The notes: generated by a model from the letters alone, not told the origin. Positions 22,390 through 34,304 are shown, counted from the stretch's first letter. The stretch: DNA of 64,000 nt from Pectinophora gossypiella (GCF_024362695.1 NC_065415.1:12813438-12877437), one strand, 5' to 3'. Numbers and translations are program-made.

Positions 22390-23785
22390 TGCAAACGACA
22401 TACATAAAAATAAATAAAATAATAAATATACATAGGAAATCGGCCGGAGTTGTGTTTATCTATCGCTTTATTTTACTGTTGCCATTTGCTTTCGCAATTG
22501 GGCGAGTTGAGCAAACATTTTCTCAAGAACACTTTATTGTATCCATTCCGTTATGTGTCGAGAGAAGGTGCCGAGTTTAAATCTGATTTAGTCATTTATA
22601 CATTTAAATAGGTTCGCTTCGGTCTGGGAATTCGTGAAATATACTGGACTATTCGCGAAATGCTGGGTATTTCAACAGAAACAAGAATTTCAACTTGCAC
22701 TGTGATGAAAAGAATTTTATACAATTTACGTATTTTTTTATTTTACTTTCGTTTCATTGCAATGACTATTTAAAATGAGAAAAAAAATGTGTACTTATTG
22801 CTCTATGTAAAGCACTATGAATAATAAGTTGCGCGATAGCAAAGAAGAAATGAATAATGAGGAAAATTTTACAATGGGATCGCTGCCTCATTTAATGTGA
22901 TTGTTTTGTGCATATTTCAGTGCCAACGGCTATGCTCCCGCGGCATTTCTCTATAATAAGAGCTCTGTTACTCGATCTCTGACACAGAGTTTTAGGCCTC
23001 TGAATGTACGCGATAAATAATGTATCATCTACGAAGTGGAAGGAAACAAGTTCAATATGAGAGATAGACGTGACCCATTACAATCGTGACAAATAAAACA
23101 CGCGTAAAGGAATCCACAGAGGGTCTATAAAGCTAACGGAGTCAGAGATGTTTTTGTTACACAATAACGGACGCGTGGAATAATAAACGATGTTTCAGAT
23201 AATAGGGAAAGTCTTCTGGTTTTCTGACTATTCATTCTGTCCATCATCTATCTAACAGATGAATGAGGTCTTATTAATGGAGATGTAGCGTTGTATGGGG
23301 CGAAAAGAGGTGCATTGCGCGGAAAATTTAAAAAAGTTTTGTGTTCACGCAAGACTATATTAGATAGATGTGGGTGGTATAATAGTTAAACTTGGCAAGA
23401 GCTGCGGGTGTAAGTCTTGTCCGAATCAGATCTTTTTTTCGATTTCATTTTCTCTTTCTCCTTCCCTTGCCTTTTTTCTTTTTTCTTTTAATTCTTTCTT
23501 TGAGATTTGCCTCGGGAGGCATTATTAATACCAACCAAATTATTATTATCCCTTCTTTCTTTACCTGTTTTCTGGTCTTTGTTTCCTGATTTGTCACAAA
23601 TGTTTCCTGAAAAAAGAAAATAATTATTTAGATTAGCTCGCCTTTGTACATGATTGTTTTAATCCCATTATAAATATGTTAAGGATTTCTTTGTTAACAA
23701 AAAAATAAAATAAAGTGTAAAGCCAAATACATACAGAGGCGGCAAAGCGAGTGTCGTCATTTGCATGAAATTGCGCCGAAGGACA
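22390..23785. other. Low-repeat stretch without a recognised gene
   Basis: The small open frames at 22389 and 23392 are pyrimidine-rich and lack domains. Nothing else was seen. Confidence 0.4.
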
Positions 23786-23789
23786 TTGG

Positions 23790-23935
23790 GCTTACAATAC
23801 AAATACAATACAATACAAATATACTTTATTGCACCAAAATAAAAAGAAATAATTACAAAAAGACTCTTAACTAAGTAAATGGCAAATGGCGGCCTTATCG
23901 CTTAAAGCGATTTCTTCCAGGCAACCATAAAACCG
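23790..23935 (-). mobile_element. LINE 3' end (TGGAAGAAATCGCTTTAAGCG tail)
   Basis: The reverse complement contains GCCTGGAAGAAATCGCTTTA then AGCGATAAGGCCGCC and ends in repeated TTGTATTG. It is the 3' end of a common lepidopteran LINE, also at 28608-28690. Confidence 0.6.
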
Positions 23936-24014
23936 TTACCGTTTCTGTGTGAAACGACGAATTTAAAAATAAGCCGCTCTTATAGGTACATACAATACGT
24001 CACGTTGTAAGCTC

Positions 24015-24122
24015 GGTTGTTGAAAGTTGAAATATGAACTGTTTGCTCATACTTGTATGGCGCGCGTTTCACGCTCACTTGGCTCTTCCAACCTCTTTCA
24101 TCTATTCAGTGGTATTTACTTC
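24015..24122 (+). repeat. Dispersed repeat, copy 1 (TTTGCTCATACTTGTATGGC)
   Basis: It matches the reverse complement of 37675-37790 through GTTGAA...GAACTGTTTGCTCATAC and GCTCACTTGGCTCTTCCAAC. Confidence 0.6.
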
Positions 24123-24224
24123 ATTCCCCGGGAAGCAGCTGATCAGCTGAACGAGTTCTACGGGTGGTTTTTTATTAGCTCCCAGTCCAGCACAAACTTT
24201 TGAGCTAATCCTCACCAACCCAAT

Positions 24225-24385
24225 TCCCGATAATTACCAAGAATTAATCCCGAGCAATGCGTTTCGGAGGTATGTGATTTAAGGTTCCCTTCGCGGGTTG
24301 GAACATTAGACAGGCAGTCACTAATAAACCGGATTTGTCAAATTTTCAGTTTATGTAAGCCTGGACCCTGTGAAAACGGGACATG
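24225..24385 (+). mobile_element. Degraded SINE family C fragment
   Basis: Keeps GCGTTTCGGAGGTATGTGA, CCCTTCGCGGGTTGGAAC and GACAGGCAGTCAC with many changes. Confidence 0.6.
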
Positions 24386-24718
24386 GTTATTTTTTACAAT
24401 GAATGAAATCCATCGACCTCTGCTAATCTTTCAAAGCAATCAGAAATTGAACATACTAATTCAGAATCAACGTGATTCTCCAAAGATCCAATTTTCTATT
24501 AGAATTTCGTAACTTAATTTAATTAACGAACCGTGTTTATTAATCCTACAAAGTTTAATTTTGGAAATGTAGAATTAGGTTTCAATGTTAGCAAGGATCG
24601 TTAGCGAAATTAGTGTTGGTAGTAAGTAAAGGTAGGCAGACTGAGCCTTTGAAATTTATTCTCTGTAAACGTCTGTCTTTGGGAAAAATTAAGGATTTTT
24701 ATTCGAAAATGTGTTAAA

Positions 24719-24775
24719 CCTTACTAATACTATAAAAAAGCGAAAGTGAGTAGGTTTGTTTGTTTATTAAACTTT
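24719..24775 (+). mobile_element. Helitron 5' end fragment
   Basis: TACTAATACTATAAAAAAGC then GAAAGTGAGTAGGTTTGTTTG resembles the Lep1 5' end (TACTAATATTATTAATGAGAAAGT at 44580). Confidence 0.5.
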
Positions 24776-25789
24776 CACGAATTAGCTACTGAAATGATGA
24801 TCATGAAGTGCCTAACGTCACCTAAAAGTGAAAATCACGGAGCCGCCATTTTGAAATATCATGTGATTTTGTAAACAAATCTCCTCACAACCTCGTAATA
24901 GACACGCTAAAACAAATGCGTATGGCAGACAAAAATAAAATATTCTGCGTGGATCATATATCCAGCTGAAGCTCCCCTAACCAAGTCTCTGCCGCATCCG
25001 TCACACAATGCAGCTCGGCTATGCCACCTGGGAACCGGTGCAGAGGGCACTCGTTTACTATGTGAGATATGGTTTGATCCGGGATAGACACGCTAGTTTC
25101 GATTTATCTATCTATCTTTATCTTTCGCTATAAAGTAACGACAAATAGGTACCTACCGACGTTGTTAGGAGTACATAAAAGACAGGGTATTTTCAAAAAC
25201 AGCGGGTGCGTTCCGCAATAATCGAAGTCCACTCAGACAAAGTCGCGGTAATAAGCAAACGTTTTTCTTTTAAATTACACAGAATCCATGCGTTTTTTTA
25301 TTTGTACTTTTTTACACGTATACTTTTAGGAATAGAACATTGAGCCATGGAATTAAGAAAATTATTGTTTTTACGGCAGGCATAAAACCTTTTTAAATAT
25401 AATAATATTTTGTTTGAAAGCCCCTCGTAACATTGTTCCAAGTGTAACGAGCAGTATGTAAACGTCGTTATAGTTAATCAACGTATTTTCAAATTCTAAC
25501 TGGATGATATTGCAAAATTCAATTCCAAATACATACACAGTAAAAGCTTTGGCTTTTTTTTGTGAAATTGTTTATAACATACTTAAATATATATTTTGGA
25601 TATATTTTGGATTATATATAATATCCATTTCTCTAATATTTGTAGCTACTTAACTTAGTCATGCATTAGCAAAGATTAAATGATTTCCAAGGGTTGTGGC
25701 CTGGTGACCTGTAGTACAAGGGTTGTAAAACGATTTCCTTTTGCAAGCACCAGCATGTAAATAATTATGTAAATAATATAATGTGTTTT

Positions 25790-25833
25790 AATTGTATTAT
25801 GATAATAACCGCGTAAACTTAAAACAATGTACC
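25790..25833 (-). repeat. Partial relative of the 27.9-kb fold-back
   Basis: The reverse complement ACATTGTTTTAAGTTTACGC then GGTTATTATCATAAT matches 27935-27969, showing that the flank belongs to a repeat family. Confidence 0.65.
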
Positions 25834-26800
25834 TATATTACTATATTATTTTTGTATAGTACCTATTTTTATTGTTTCTAATATTAAATGAATTTGGAAT
25901 TCTTTTTGAGAAATAAAATATCTTTAACTTGAAGTGGAGAACTAAACCTTTTTATTATTATTATTTGCACACATAGTCGGACACTCCATATAAAAATCTC
26001 GTTCTTACCGTGTGCCGCCTTGCCCGCGAGTGCGAGGGAGACGGACAATGCACGCTCTCTCTCTTACTTCTCACATAGCATCACATGAGCTCACGACTAT
26101 TTCTCAAATGGGGACGAATGGGGGTATTTTCCAAAAGGAGGATAGAGTCCTTTTTAAAAAAAAAAATACAGGTACGGGATTGACAACAATCTTACACAAA
26201 AAAAAAGACAAAAACAAACAGAAACCAGATAGCAATGAGAGATCTTAGAAGAAAATAAACTTATGAATGAATCGATCGATTGCTTTATCACGTTGCGCAT
26301 CTTAATTTTTTTCTCTAACATGCGTGCCACACGATTTTGTTCGTATTTTGACAAAACGACATGACTTATTTGGGTACCTATATAAGCACCAATCGATAAA
26401 ACGACATAATTATATCGTCAGAATAGATAAAATGACCGTGACAAAATTTTATGACATTGCGCATGTTAGCCCTACTGATGGTAAGTGGCGATATGGTCTA
26501 GTGTGGATCACGCTAACCTACTCGTAGCAAATGTCTTATTTTATTTATTTTATTTTATTTGGGATGAAAAACAGCAGTACAAAATCATTACATTATAGTC
26601 TTCTGTGAAGAAGACATTATCATCTAGTTGCACATTAGATAGAACTTAGCAGAGTTCAAAAGAAGAAAAAAGGATTATTGATTAGGTTCAGGTCGCAGGC
26701 TGTCCATGACAGCTCTCTTTAACTTAGGGGCGTTTAGGTAACATATGTCTAAATTAATAAAAAGACTATTATAAAGTCTTACTTCTTCATAATGGCTTTA

Positions 26801-27089
26801 AGAGCTCGGTGGCGCAGCGGTAAACGCGCTCGGTCTGCGATTGTTGAAGTTAAGCAACATTCGCAATGGCCGGTCATAGGATGGGTGACCACAAAAAAAA
26901 AGTTTTCATCTCGAGCTCCTCCGTGCTTCGGAAGGCAAGTTAAGCCGTTGGTCCCGGCTGCATTAGCAGTCGTTAATAACCATCAATCCGCACTGGGCCC
27001 GCGTGATGGTTTAAGGCCCGTTCTCCCTATCCATCCATAGGGAAGTCCCGTGCCCCAGCAGTGGGGACGTTAATGGGCTGATGATGATG
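26801..27089 (+). mobile_element. SINE family A, full length
   Basis: Same unit as 19683-19977 on the plus strand, ending TGGGCTGATGATGATG. AATGGCTT flanks it on both sides (26791 and 27090). Confidence 0.88.
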
Positions 27090-27575
27090 AATGGCTTAAA
27101 TAGGCTAAAGTGACCCCCATTTTAATAGGGTTTTGAAGTTTACAGGCGTGAGTTTATGACATAATAATGTACAATGTCTGTTTTTTCAAAACTTCTTCTT
27201 ATTCAGAAAGTAAAGGCAGTCCTTACAGCTGTTACATGAAGCACAACGGTTTGTTGTAACACGAAACTCGTAATAATAAAAAAACCGTAGAGGAAAAGAT
27301 TGTTATCTTAATGCCTTTTGCAATAAGAGTCGTTTGTCACATTTACAGCTTGGATATGAAAAGTGGGATTGTGATTCCGTTATGTTCGTTTTAAGGTACA
27401 TTTTTTGAAACTGTTTTTTAGTCGTTAGGCCAAGTCTAGTAAATTTCCGAGGCGCATTTTTTGTATGTTTTCAAAAGTGTTGGCTTAAAATTAATAAGGA
27501 CCCTATGCATAATATGATTAAATCAACAGAAGGTCTTAATCCGCGTTTTGCCGCATATTTGTTAAAAAAAACATG

Positions 27576-27672
27576 CATCAGTAAATAGTAACCGGAACCA
27601 ACGTCTTAACGTGCCTTCCGAAGCACGGATCGTCTTACTTTCGGACAATCAGGTGATCATTCTGTAATGCTT
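27576..27672 (-). mobile_element. SINE family B1/B2 middle fragment
   Basis: Contains GTAACCGGAACCAACGTCTT, CCTTCCGAAGCACGGATCG and GACAATCAGGTGATCA, the core shared by the B families. Confidence 0.65.
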
Positions 27673-27729
27673 ATCGCAGAGCGATAAGTACACGCATTAA
27701 TCATATTGGAGGAGTGGATACTTATGTAC

Positions 27730-27885
27730 TGTACTCTGAACCGGCGTGCGTGTATGAAATGATGAATGTGGAGGAAGCAAGAGAAGTGTGTCAGTATCGA
27801 AGCAAATGGAATTCCATAGTCTCTGCTTACCCCGGTGGGAAATATGCGTGGGTTTATGTATGTATCAACGACTTCATGCATGCTC
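27730..27885 (+). pseudogene. LINE reverse-transcriptase C-terminal fragment
   Basis: Plus strand reads CVYEMMNVEEAREVCQYRS and KWNSIVSAYPGGKYAWVYVC, the end of the same LINE ORF whose antisense copies lie at 2895, 13815 and 59545. Confidence 0.65.
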
Positions 27886-27966
27886 GCCGGTTTAAAGTAG
27901 TAACCAAGTACTCTACAGAACTATCTTCGTCAATACATTGTTTTAAGTTTACGCGGTTATTATCAT

Positions 27967-28143
27967 AATTAAAGCACATAATAACGGGTTCTTACCGCGT
28001 TTAAATGGGGATATGAGACTCCCGATATTTCGACACTGTTGCAAGTGCCATGATCACGGGATGTCATCCATGGCATCCCATGGCATCCCCATTTGGCATC
28101 CCCATTTAAACGCGGTAAGAACCCGTTATTATGTGCTTTAATT
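27967..28143. repeat. Perfect 46-bp inverted repeat (fold-back)
   Basis: The arms 27967-28012 and 28098-28143, starting AATTAAAGCACATAATAACG, are exact reverse complements. The 85-base loop contains CCATGGCATCCCATGGCATC. TATCTTCGTCAATA is repeated at 27922-27935 and 28143-28156. Confidence 0.8.
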
Positions 28144-28607
28144 ATCTTCGTCAATATTGGTATACTCAGCTGTGCGCAACAAGTCTACAACAAAACAAAC
28201 TGGCAAATTCCCGTAACAGAACTAAGTTGTCTTAATTGCAATTAAGATGTCGTTAGACAACTTTGTTTGCTATCGACGGTCTGTCTCGAACAAGTGGCCA
28301 TTACTGCCAGAGAATTAGATCAGCCACGGTTCCTTCAAGTCCAGTAAGGTAGGTAATTTTGCTTTATTTATTTTAGATTTGCGTCTGTCGATTCGAATCT
28401 GGATAAAAATGCATTATTTTGAAAAGAAAAGAATGAAAGAAACTTTTTTTATAATGCGCAACATGATAATATTTTGTCACGGTCGTTTTATGTACCGATG
28501 AAATAAAATAAACTTATTTATTTCTTTCTACATTATCATGTATATTTTTTTCTACGACAACTTCTTAACACAGCATCACGCCTGTATCCCCGATGAGCTA
28601 GACTGAT

Positions 28608-28695
28608 AAAATCAAATCAAATCAAATATACTAATGAGCAGCCTTATTGCTCTGGAGCAATTCTTCCAGAAACCACTACCACGAATCAGCCATAA
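28608..28695 (-). mobile_element. LINE 3' end (same family as 23790)
   Basis: The antisense tail contains CTGGAAGAATTGCTCCAGAG and AATAAGGCTGC and ends in TTGATTTGATTTGATTT. Confidence 0.55.
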
Positions 28696-28867
28696 AAAAG
28701 CTTGACTGCGGGACGGTGAAACAACGACACAGGTAATATTTATACAAATACACTTTACACAATAATACATACTCAATATAATACAAATTAACCTAATAAT
28801 TACCCTATAGTACATCCATTCCACGCCAGTTATGTTTAAAATCCTATGTAATAGGGGACGAGCCTAT

Positions 28868-29030
28868 TTCTAACCAGCCCAATTCAGGTTAGGTACATAC
28901 CTCCGAAAATGCATTTCTAGGGAATGTGGGTTTCCACACGATGTTTTCTTTCACCGCTGATCACGTGATAATCATTTATGATCCAAACATGAAGTCGAAA
29001 ACAAACTGTGACCTCAAAGTGAGAGGCTAG
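28868..29030 (-). mobile_element. SINE family C middle fragment
   Basis: CCCAATTCAGGTTAGGTACA ... CCGAAAATGCATTTC ... CACGTGATAATCATTTATGA, the antisense core. Confidence 0.7.
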
Positions 29031-29449
29031 TGGAAGGTGAGGGTGAGAGAGAAATGTAATATTTGTTTTTATTATTATTATTGAATACAAAGAAAAAATA
29101 ACAAAACAATTAAAATAAAACCGCTAAACAACTCACGGGTTGCTAGGTGTTTCGATTTTATTGATGGGGCATTAGGTATTTACAAACGTCACCTATTAGT
29201 TTAGGTTTCCTAAGGGCAGGGTAGGGTCGACTTACGACTATTCTAGAACTAAGTGTTGTATTTATTTAGGTCTGAGACAAAGATAATAATACGGCCCTTA
29301 TGGTAGTTATCTAACGCAGATTTGAGCAAACACTCTCAGGACATAGTCAAGATAGAGGTAGCGCTTACTAAAACAATAGCAGAACAAACAATTGTGTAAG
29401 TCAGGCGAGAATAAACAGCTCTCGTAACAATTGGGGTAGCATTCAATGA

Positions 29450-29592
29450 TAAATTATAAAATTCTGACTACTAAATAAAGACAGATCTGAAGGTGACAAA
29501 AAGAAGGTTTTCTTTTTTCTATTTAACCTAATGTAAATACCTAAAGTTAATAATAAGTGTGACATTTTATCGTTTTTCTATGACGTCACAGT
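29450..29592 (+). repeat. Direct repeat with CRE-like end, copy 1
   Basis: AAATTCTGACTACTAAATAA ... TTTCTTTTTTCTATTTAA ... TTTTTCTATGACGTCACAG. About 140 bases, shared with 39768-39911. Confidence 0.65.
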
Positions 29593-29760
29593 CACTCGCC
29601 ACTCTCCGTCCCGTACCAATTCGTACCGGGCGCCGACCGGAGGTTAAGCGGACATAAGCTAAGGAGTAATATATAATATATCATGTTTTTAATTCAGACC
29701 TCACAGGGTCCATATTTCTTGTAATGGAAGAGCGTGCTGGTTGTGTCCCGCTCGCACTTA

Positions 29761-30290
29761 GCGTCAGCTCACACCGAGACGCGACGCGACGATGCACGTA
29801 CATTTGAATAGAGCAACTTAAAATATACTTTATTTACAACACAAAATGATATAAGTACATTTCATTTTGATAATTCAGAATACGTTGCACCATGCAGCGC
29901 TGTGCCTCGAGATGCCTCGCAGCGACGTATCGCGGCGTAGCGGTGCATTGCCAGTACCTACGCACGGCGTGTAAAGGTCGTGCTGCGTCTCGTGAAGCCT
30001 CGCGACGCTGCGAGGCGCAGCTTGAGGCCGCTGTAGCGACTTGTCTACTATTTCCGTTCAGACTTCGTTTAGAATTGGTGCAGTTCGGTCGAGTGCTGGA
30101 GTGAAAACATAAAGATAGACTGGCATCTTGGTGTACGCACCCTCCACTTGCGCTTGTAAATGGCAGACTGCACCAGCGGCGAGTCTACGATGCGTCTTGC
30201 GACGTGTTGCGGCGGCTCGCGGCGCAGCGCGAAATCATTGGCCTCTTCGAGTATCGTCGCTTCGCGTCGCGTCTCGGTGTGAACTGACCC
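29761..30290. mobile_element. GC-rich TIR element (530 bp)
   Basis: GTCAGCTCACACCGAGACGC at the left and its near-exact reverse complement GCGTCTCGGTGTGAACTGAC at the right frame a GC-rich interior full of GCGACG and CTCGCGGC motifs. The interior open frame of 70 codons shows no domain. It is probably a non-autonomous DNA transposon. Confidence 0.65.
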
Positions 30291-32350
30291 TTACGTGTTA
30301 GGTGGCGCACGGTAAAAATTCGCAGACACTCCATAGTGACTGGGGTGTGACAATGCCTTAAGGTCGCTTCATAAATTGACCCTACAAATTTTATCGATTC
30401 TGTTCATACCAAGATAAACGTATTTGTATAACATTATAACGAACATTTCTTGTAGTTTGTAGCCGAAAAGATTCTGGCAAAAAGTAATTTAGGTACAAAA
30501 TATGACAGTACAATGAAAAAGTGGGTGAAATGGAGTCATACAAAGGATATTCAATTTAGATACGACCACTCTGTTAACTGATACTCTAGATATGTACCGA
30601 AACAATGACCGAATCGAGCATTTGAAAAATAGAACAAAAAATATTTCACCCGGAAAATACTCAACTCAAACGGAAGAGCTCTCTTTGAGATATGAATAAT
30701 TACAAGTGATGGGGTTGGAAAAACAACACGCGATTCGTCGAGCTGCTTATCGTTCTGGGCATATTATTATTGTAAAGGTCGAGTAAGAGATTAGGTACGT
30801 TTTTTCCAGTGTTATGAGCTGTCTATCATGAGCATGACGATGCCAGCCAGCCGACTTTATCAAAACAAATATTCATCATATACTTTTTTTTTATAAACAT
30901 AGGTTAACCTAGTCGTGTATATTTCATAATTAATGTACCTAATGATTGACATTTAAATTATCAATTTTATTTTATTTTACTATTAGCATAATTGTTATAA
31001 TTTAAATAACTAAACATGTAGACCAAATGTTAAATGCTGACCAACTGCAAACTGTAATACCATTTTCATTACGAATAAACGATTATGAATTATGGCGTCT
31101 ATAGGCTGATTATATTATGTTTACGTTTGCGTTTGCCCACAATCATAGTGCATCGCTACATGTATCCTGGGCGAGCTCGCTCCATCTTAGGCCTCGTCAA
31201 TGCCTTCGGGCAAGTCTGGGGTCAAGAGAAAACCCATCAGAGGTAAAAAAAAATACTGCTGGTTCTCTCTCCCCTAGCTGCTTCTCCAGACATCATGCCG
31301 GATCACGAGTTTGGTCTATCGACGGCAAGACCAAGCGATTAGGGATTTATCTATCTCAGGTGATTTTAGGAATTCATAGCTAAGTGTGACTGCAAATTGA
31401 TGGGGACTTGTGTTGAAGCTCTGCGCACCTAAAACACTAACATTTTCATGAATTTTCCGACAGGAAATTCCACTTGATATCAACTCAGAATCATGGTCTG
31501 AATCATCTTACAAAGTCTTCGTTACGTTGTCACTAACAGTGTGTATAAGAGAGATGAGTGTGATTTGTGTGTACTATTTTGAGAGCTTTTCCCGTGCGCA
31601 TGTTGTTAGATTATTCTAGTGCCACGTTTCCGCTTTGACAGCGAAAAATTCCCATTGGGCAACGAGCTCAGTTCGGAACCACTACACAAACTGAAACGTA
31701 TACTTTTTCGAGCGAAATACTCATACCGATGTTCATCCAATTTCGACTTTTAGAAACGCTGTCCTGTGAAATTTGGAAAGTGTTGAATACAAGCTCGGCG
31801 AAGTAAAACGTAAACGAAAACTTGCTCTCGATATGGTTGTTAGAGTTGTAGCTCCGCTGTGCATTGTAGGGTCAGGAAACAGTTGGAATCGCTGTTGTTA
31901 TGCTCCAGTTATTTTAGCAGAATTCAGAAAACTTTCCTTTAATATTGCTTTATCACAACAAAACACCCATACTGGATTTTTGGTTTAAAAATAAATATTA
32001 TGTTTACGCCAGTTTACGTCGATGATGATTTTTGCAATAACTAATGACGTCATCGAGGGACATAGTTTGTGGACGTGCATAATTTACATAGAAAACATTA
32101 AAAAAATAATTGTTTACCAGTTATGATAACTATGATGATAACTGTAACCAGTTATGAAACTTGGTTACGAACGCAGCTGAAGGTGCAATGGGGCACATTA
32201 TAGGTACGCTAGAAAATAATCTCATAGACACGATTACATCCCAATTCTGACTTCGTTCGCGCAGTTCTGCGCAGATATTTACAAATAAGTAATGAAACAA
32301 TACTAGGTAGTATTGGATTCGTTTATAATACTGTTAAAATAAGCAGTTGA
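30291..32350. other. No recognised gene except a half MITE
   Basis: Frames at 31117 and 31773 (the latter opens on TTG) have no recognisable domain. The region leads up to the MAPEG-like array. Confidence 0.4.
31441..31546. mobile_element. Half MITE-P
   Basis: The right arm only: ATGAATTTTCCGACAGGAAA to GTTGTCACTAACA. Confidence 0.65.
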
Positions 32351-32373
32351 TTTTACTTACAGTAAACGTTTTA

Positions 32374-32778
32374 TCACAAACAATTGAAGTAATATGCAGT
32401 CACCATGAAGGCCATGTAGCAAGATATCACGTATGAGAATATCATAGACATGTCTATGAAGAAGGGATGGATGGGGTTTGAGGAGTAGCCTAGGAGTAGG
32501 ATGAACCGCGAGAGAGAGAATAACCTGAATAGCTTTACCGCTATGTGGTAAGGTGGGTTTAGTGTCACGTACAACGCTCCAGACATCCAAAAAGGGGTTA
32601 AAGTCTTCAATTCTGTGAAGTATGCTTTTCTTATAGTGTGCTGATCTTGGAAGAGGCTCTGATGGACCCAGGTGGCGGCTGCCAGCGGGCTGAAGACTAG
32701 GAGTTTGATGACCATCAGTGCTGAATGCGCAATGTAAGCTTGAACCACTGGACTGTCCAGCGATATTGTTCGCCCCAT
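32374..32778 (-). CDS. MAPEG / MGST1-like membrane protein A (divergent member)
   Basis: A 134-residue open frame from ATG (start at 32778) to TGA, with no intron needed. It is a small four-helix membrane protein of the MAPEG (microsomal glutathione S-transferase 1-like) type. Visible landmarks are helix 1 around residues 14-36 (containing VIKLLVF), the helix-2 segment ELKTLTPFW at 56-64, LFRLF near 83-87, SRF with Arg91, and LGY with Tyr98, which keeps the R-x6-Y spacing of the family. It is the most divergent of the five copies and has no YYFY in helix 1. A GTAAGT lies about 20 bases past the stop and could be a 3' UTR splice donor. It is the downstream end of the array on the shared strand, about 3.6 kb from copy B, the gap being filled by repeats. 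Membership is clear from alignment with its neighbours; enzyme activity is not shown. Confidence 0.75.
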   Translation of the reverse strand: MGRTISLDSPVVQAYIAHSALMVIKLLVFSPLAAATWVHQSLFQDQHTIRKAYFTELKTLTPFWMSGALYVTLNPPYHIAVKLFRLFSLSRFILLLGYSSNPIHPFFIDMSMIFSYVISCYMAFMVTAYYFNCL

Positions 32779-33039
32779 GGAGTTTGTTTACTAGTTATGT
32801 TTGAATGTGAAGTGAGGTTGCCCCTCAACTTGACAGACAGATAACGTTTTGACGGGAAACCATAGATCAGAATAGGTGCTTTTGTTGTGGAAAATGCAAA
32901 GGATTGTAATTTCGCACCAATGGTATCAAAAAGCGTTTAACTGTAAACAATATACATCTTCTTTTTATTTCTGGTTGGTTCTTCCAACACCGGAAGTTAA
33001 TAAAAATTATCTGAGAATCTTTTGTCTTTTTAGTTAGAT

Positions 33040-33290
33040 TATTTATTTATTTATTTTCGGAAAACCAACAGCTACTTTAAACAATATAAAAATATATACG
33101 ATACAGGGGAGCCAATTATAGGTTTCCACAAATAGACATAGTATAAATCGGTCTGATAGCATTAATAATACAATACTATACTAAAAGAACTTTTATGTAC
33201 CTATGTACGTACAGTAACTTTGTAATGTATTTTTATGTCCTTATAATGATAAGCTGCGAAATGTCGCAGTAAAACTGTTAGTTATTACTT
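33040..33290 (-). mobile_element. Probable LINE 3' UTR ending in (AAAT)n
   Basis: ATTTATTTATTTATTTTCGG then CCAACAGCT...GCCAATTATAGGT. It shares this layout with 59873-60010, so it is a repeat family read on the minus strand. Confidence 0.45.
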
Positions 33291-33374
33291 ACCTACTAGT
33301 TAATTTATATATTTCGCCGCAACTTATGTAATATTGTAAGTCTAGCGCTGAGGTGGGTAGTAAGCTAACTTGGG

Positions 33375-33483
33375 TACAGTCATGAGCAATATAATGTACC
33401 CACTTTAGGACTGTGTCGCACTAACATATTTGACATTTAGTGAGACTTAGTTCAATTTGTCAATATTAATGCTCGTGACCGTA
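33375..33483. mobile_element. Short MITE with TACAGTCATGAGCA ends
   Basis: A 109-bp element whose ends TACAGTCATGAGCA and TGCTCGTGACCGTA are imperfect inverted repeats bounded by TA, suggesting Tc1/mariner-type mobilisation. A longer copy lies at 50232-50372. Confidence 0.65.
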
Positions 33484-33859
33484 CACTTCACTGACCTTTA
33501 CTACAAAGTTGCTCTTTGTCCTACTTTAGAAGTAAATTATTCAGAATCTATAGACATAGGTCAATGTATGTGGTATAATAGTTATACTTTATATTGTTAG
33601 GTAGAAGCATCCTACGCAACTCTGGTGAAACACTTTCAAAGTGGATTGCTTTCTGTTTGATTCCAGAGTCATTTAATACAGCGAATGAGAAGTCAAACGA
33701 GATCTGGATTCAAAGGAGTAAAGCACAAAGACAAAGCTTTTGATGCAATGAGATTGAGGGAGTGTTGAACGAGTACCCCACAAAACGAAGTCCTTACAGA
33801 AAATGTTTGTAGCAAACAAGAAAAAACATTTTCATTATAATACGACCTGAGACCTCAGA

Positions 33860-34055
33860 ACCAGTAACCACGGGCAAAGAATGCATTTCATAATATTGAC
33901 GTTGACTGTACTATTCGATTAGTAGGACTATTGCCCATACAAAATAATAATATTTATATTACAGTCCTACTGCTAGAACCACGGGCAAAAAAACATCCCC
34001 ATGGTACTATTAGTAGGACTACGCAGTAGGACCACGGGCAAAGAAGGGATAGTAA
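33860..34055 (+). repeat. Local repeats of AGTAGGACTA and ACCACGGGCAAA
   Basis: ACCACGGGCAAA occurs at about 33867, 33978 and 34031, and (A)GTAGGACTA or its variants at about 33920, 34011 and 34024. It is an irregular local array without coding potential. Confidence 0.6.
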
Positions 34056-34304
34056 CTTAGTTACGTTTCTAGAAAAATAGAAAAATAAGTGTTTTATTGC
34101 GACCATGTGTTCGTATAAAATGTGGTGTTATAAAAATACAGAAGTAAGTATTATAGTATCAACATAGACCTGGTAAGGGCACTGCAACTGGTAGAGAGGA
34201 CAACATACTTAATTATTAGTCAGTGATACAATTTATAATTATAGAATATTATTGCACTTATTTTTTAAGTATTATTTTATGTTTATTATGATTAATTTTA
34301 ATTT

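Larger units (their letters stand above)
24390..26790. other. Mostly featureless AT-rich DNA
   Basis: Apart from the Helitron piece at 24719 and the 25790 repeat, nothing was identified. A poly(A)-type LINE tail may end near 25920. Confidence 0.4.

Noticed and set aside
29892..30104. 70-codon Arg/Cys-rich frame
   Set aside because: Lies inside the GC-rich TIR element and shows no domain; GC-rich DNA favours chance frames.
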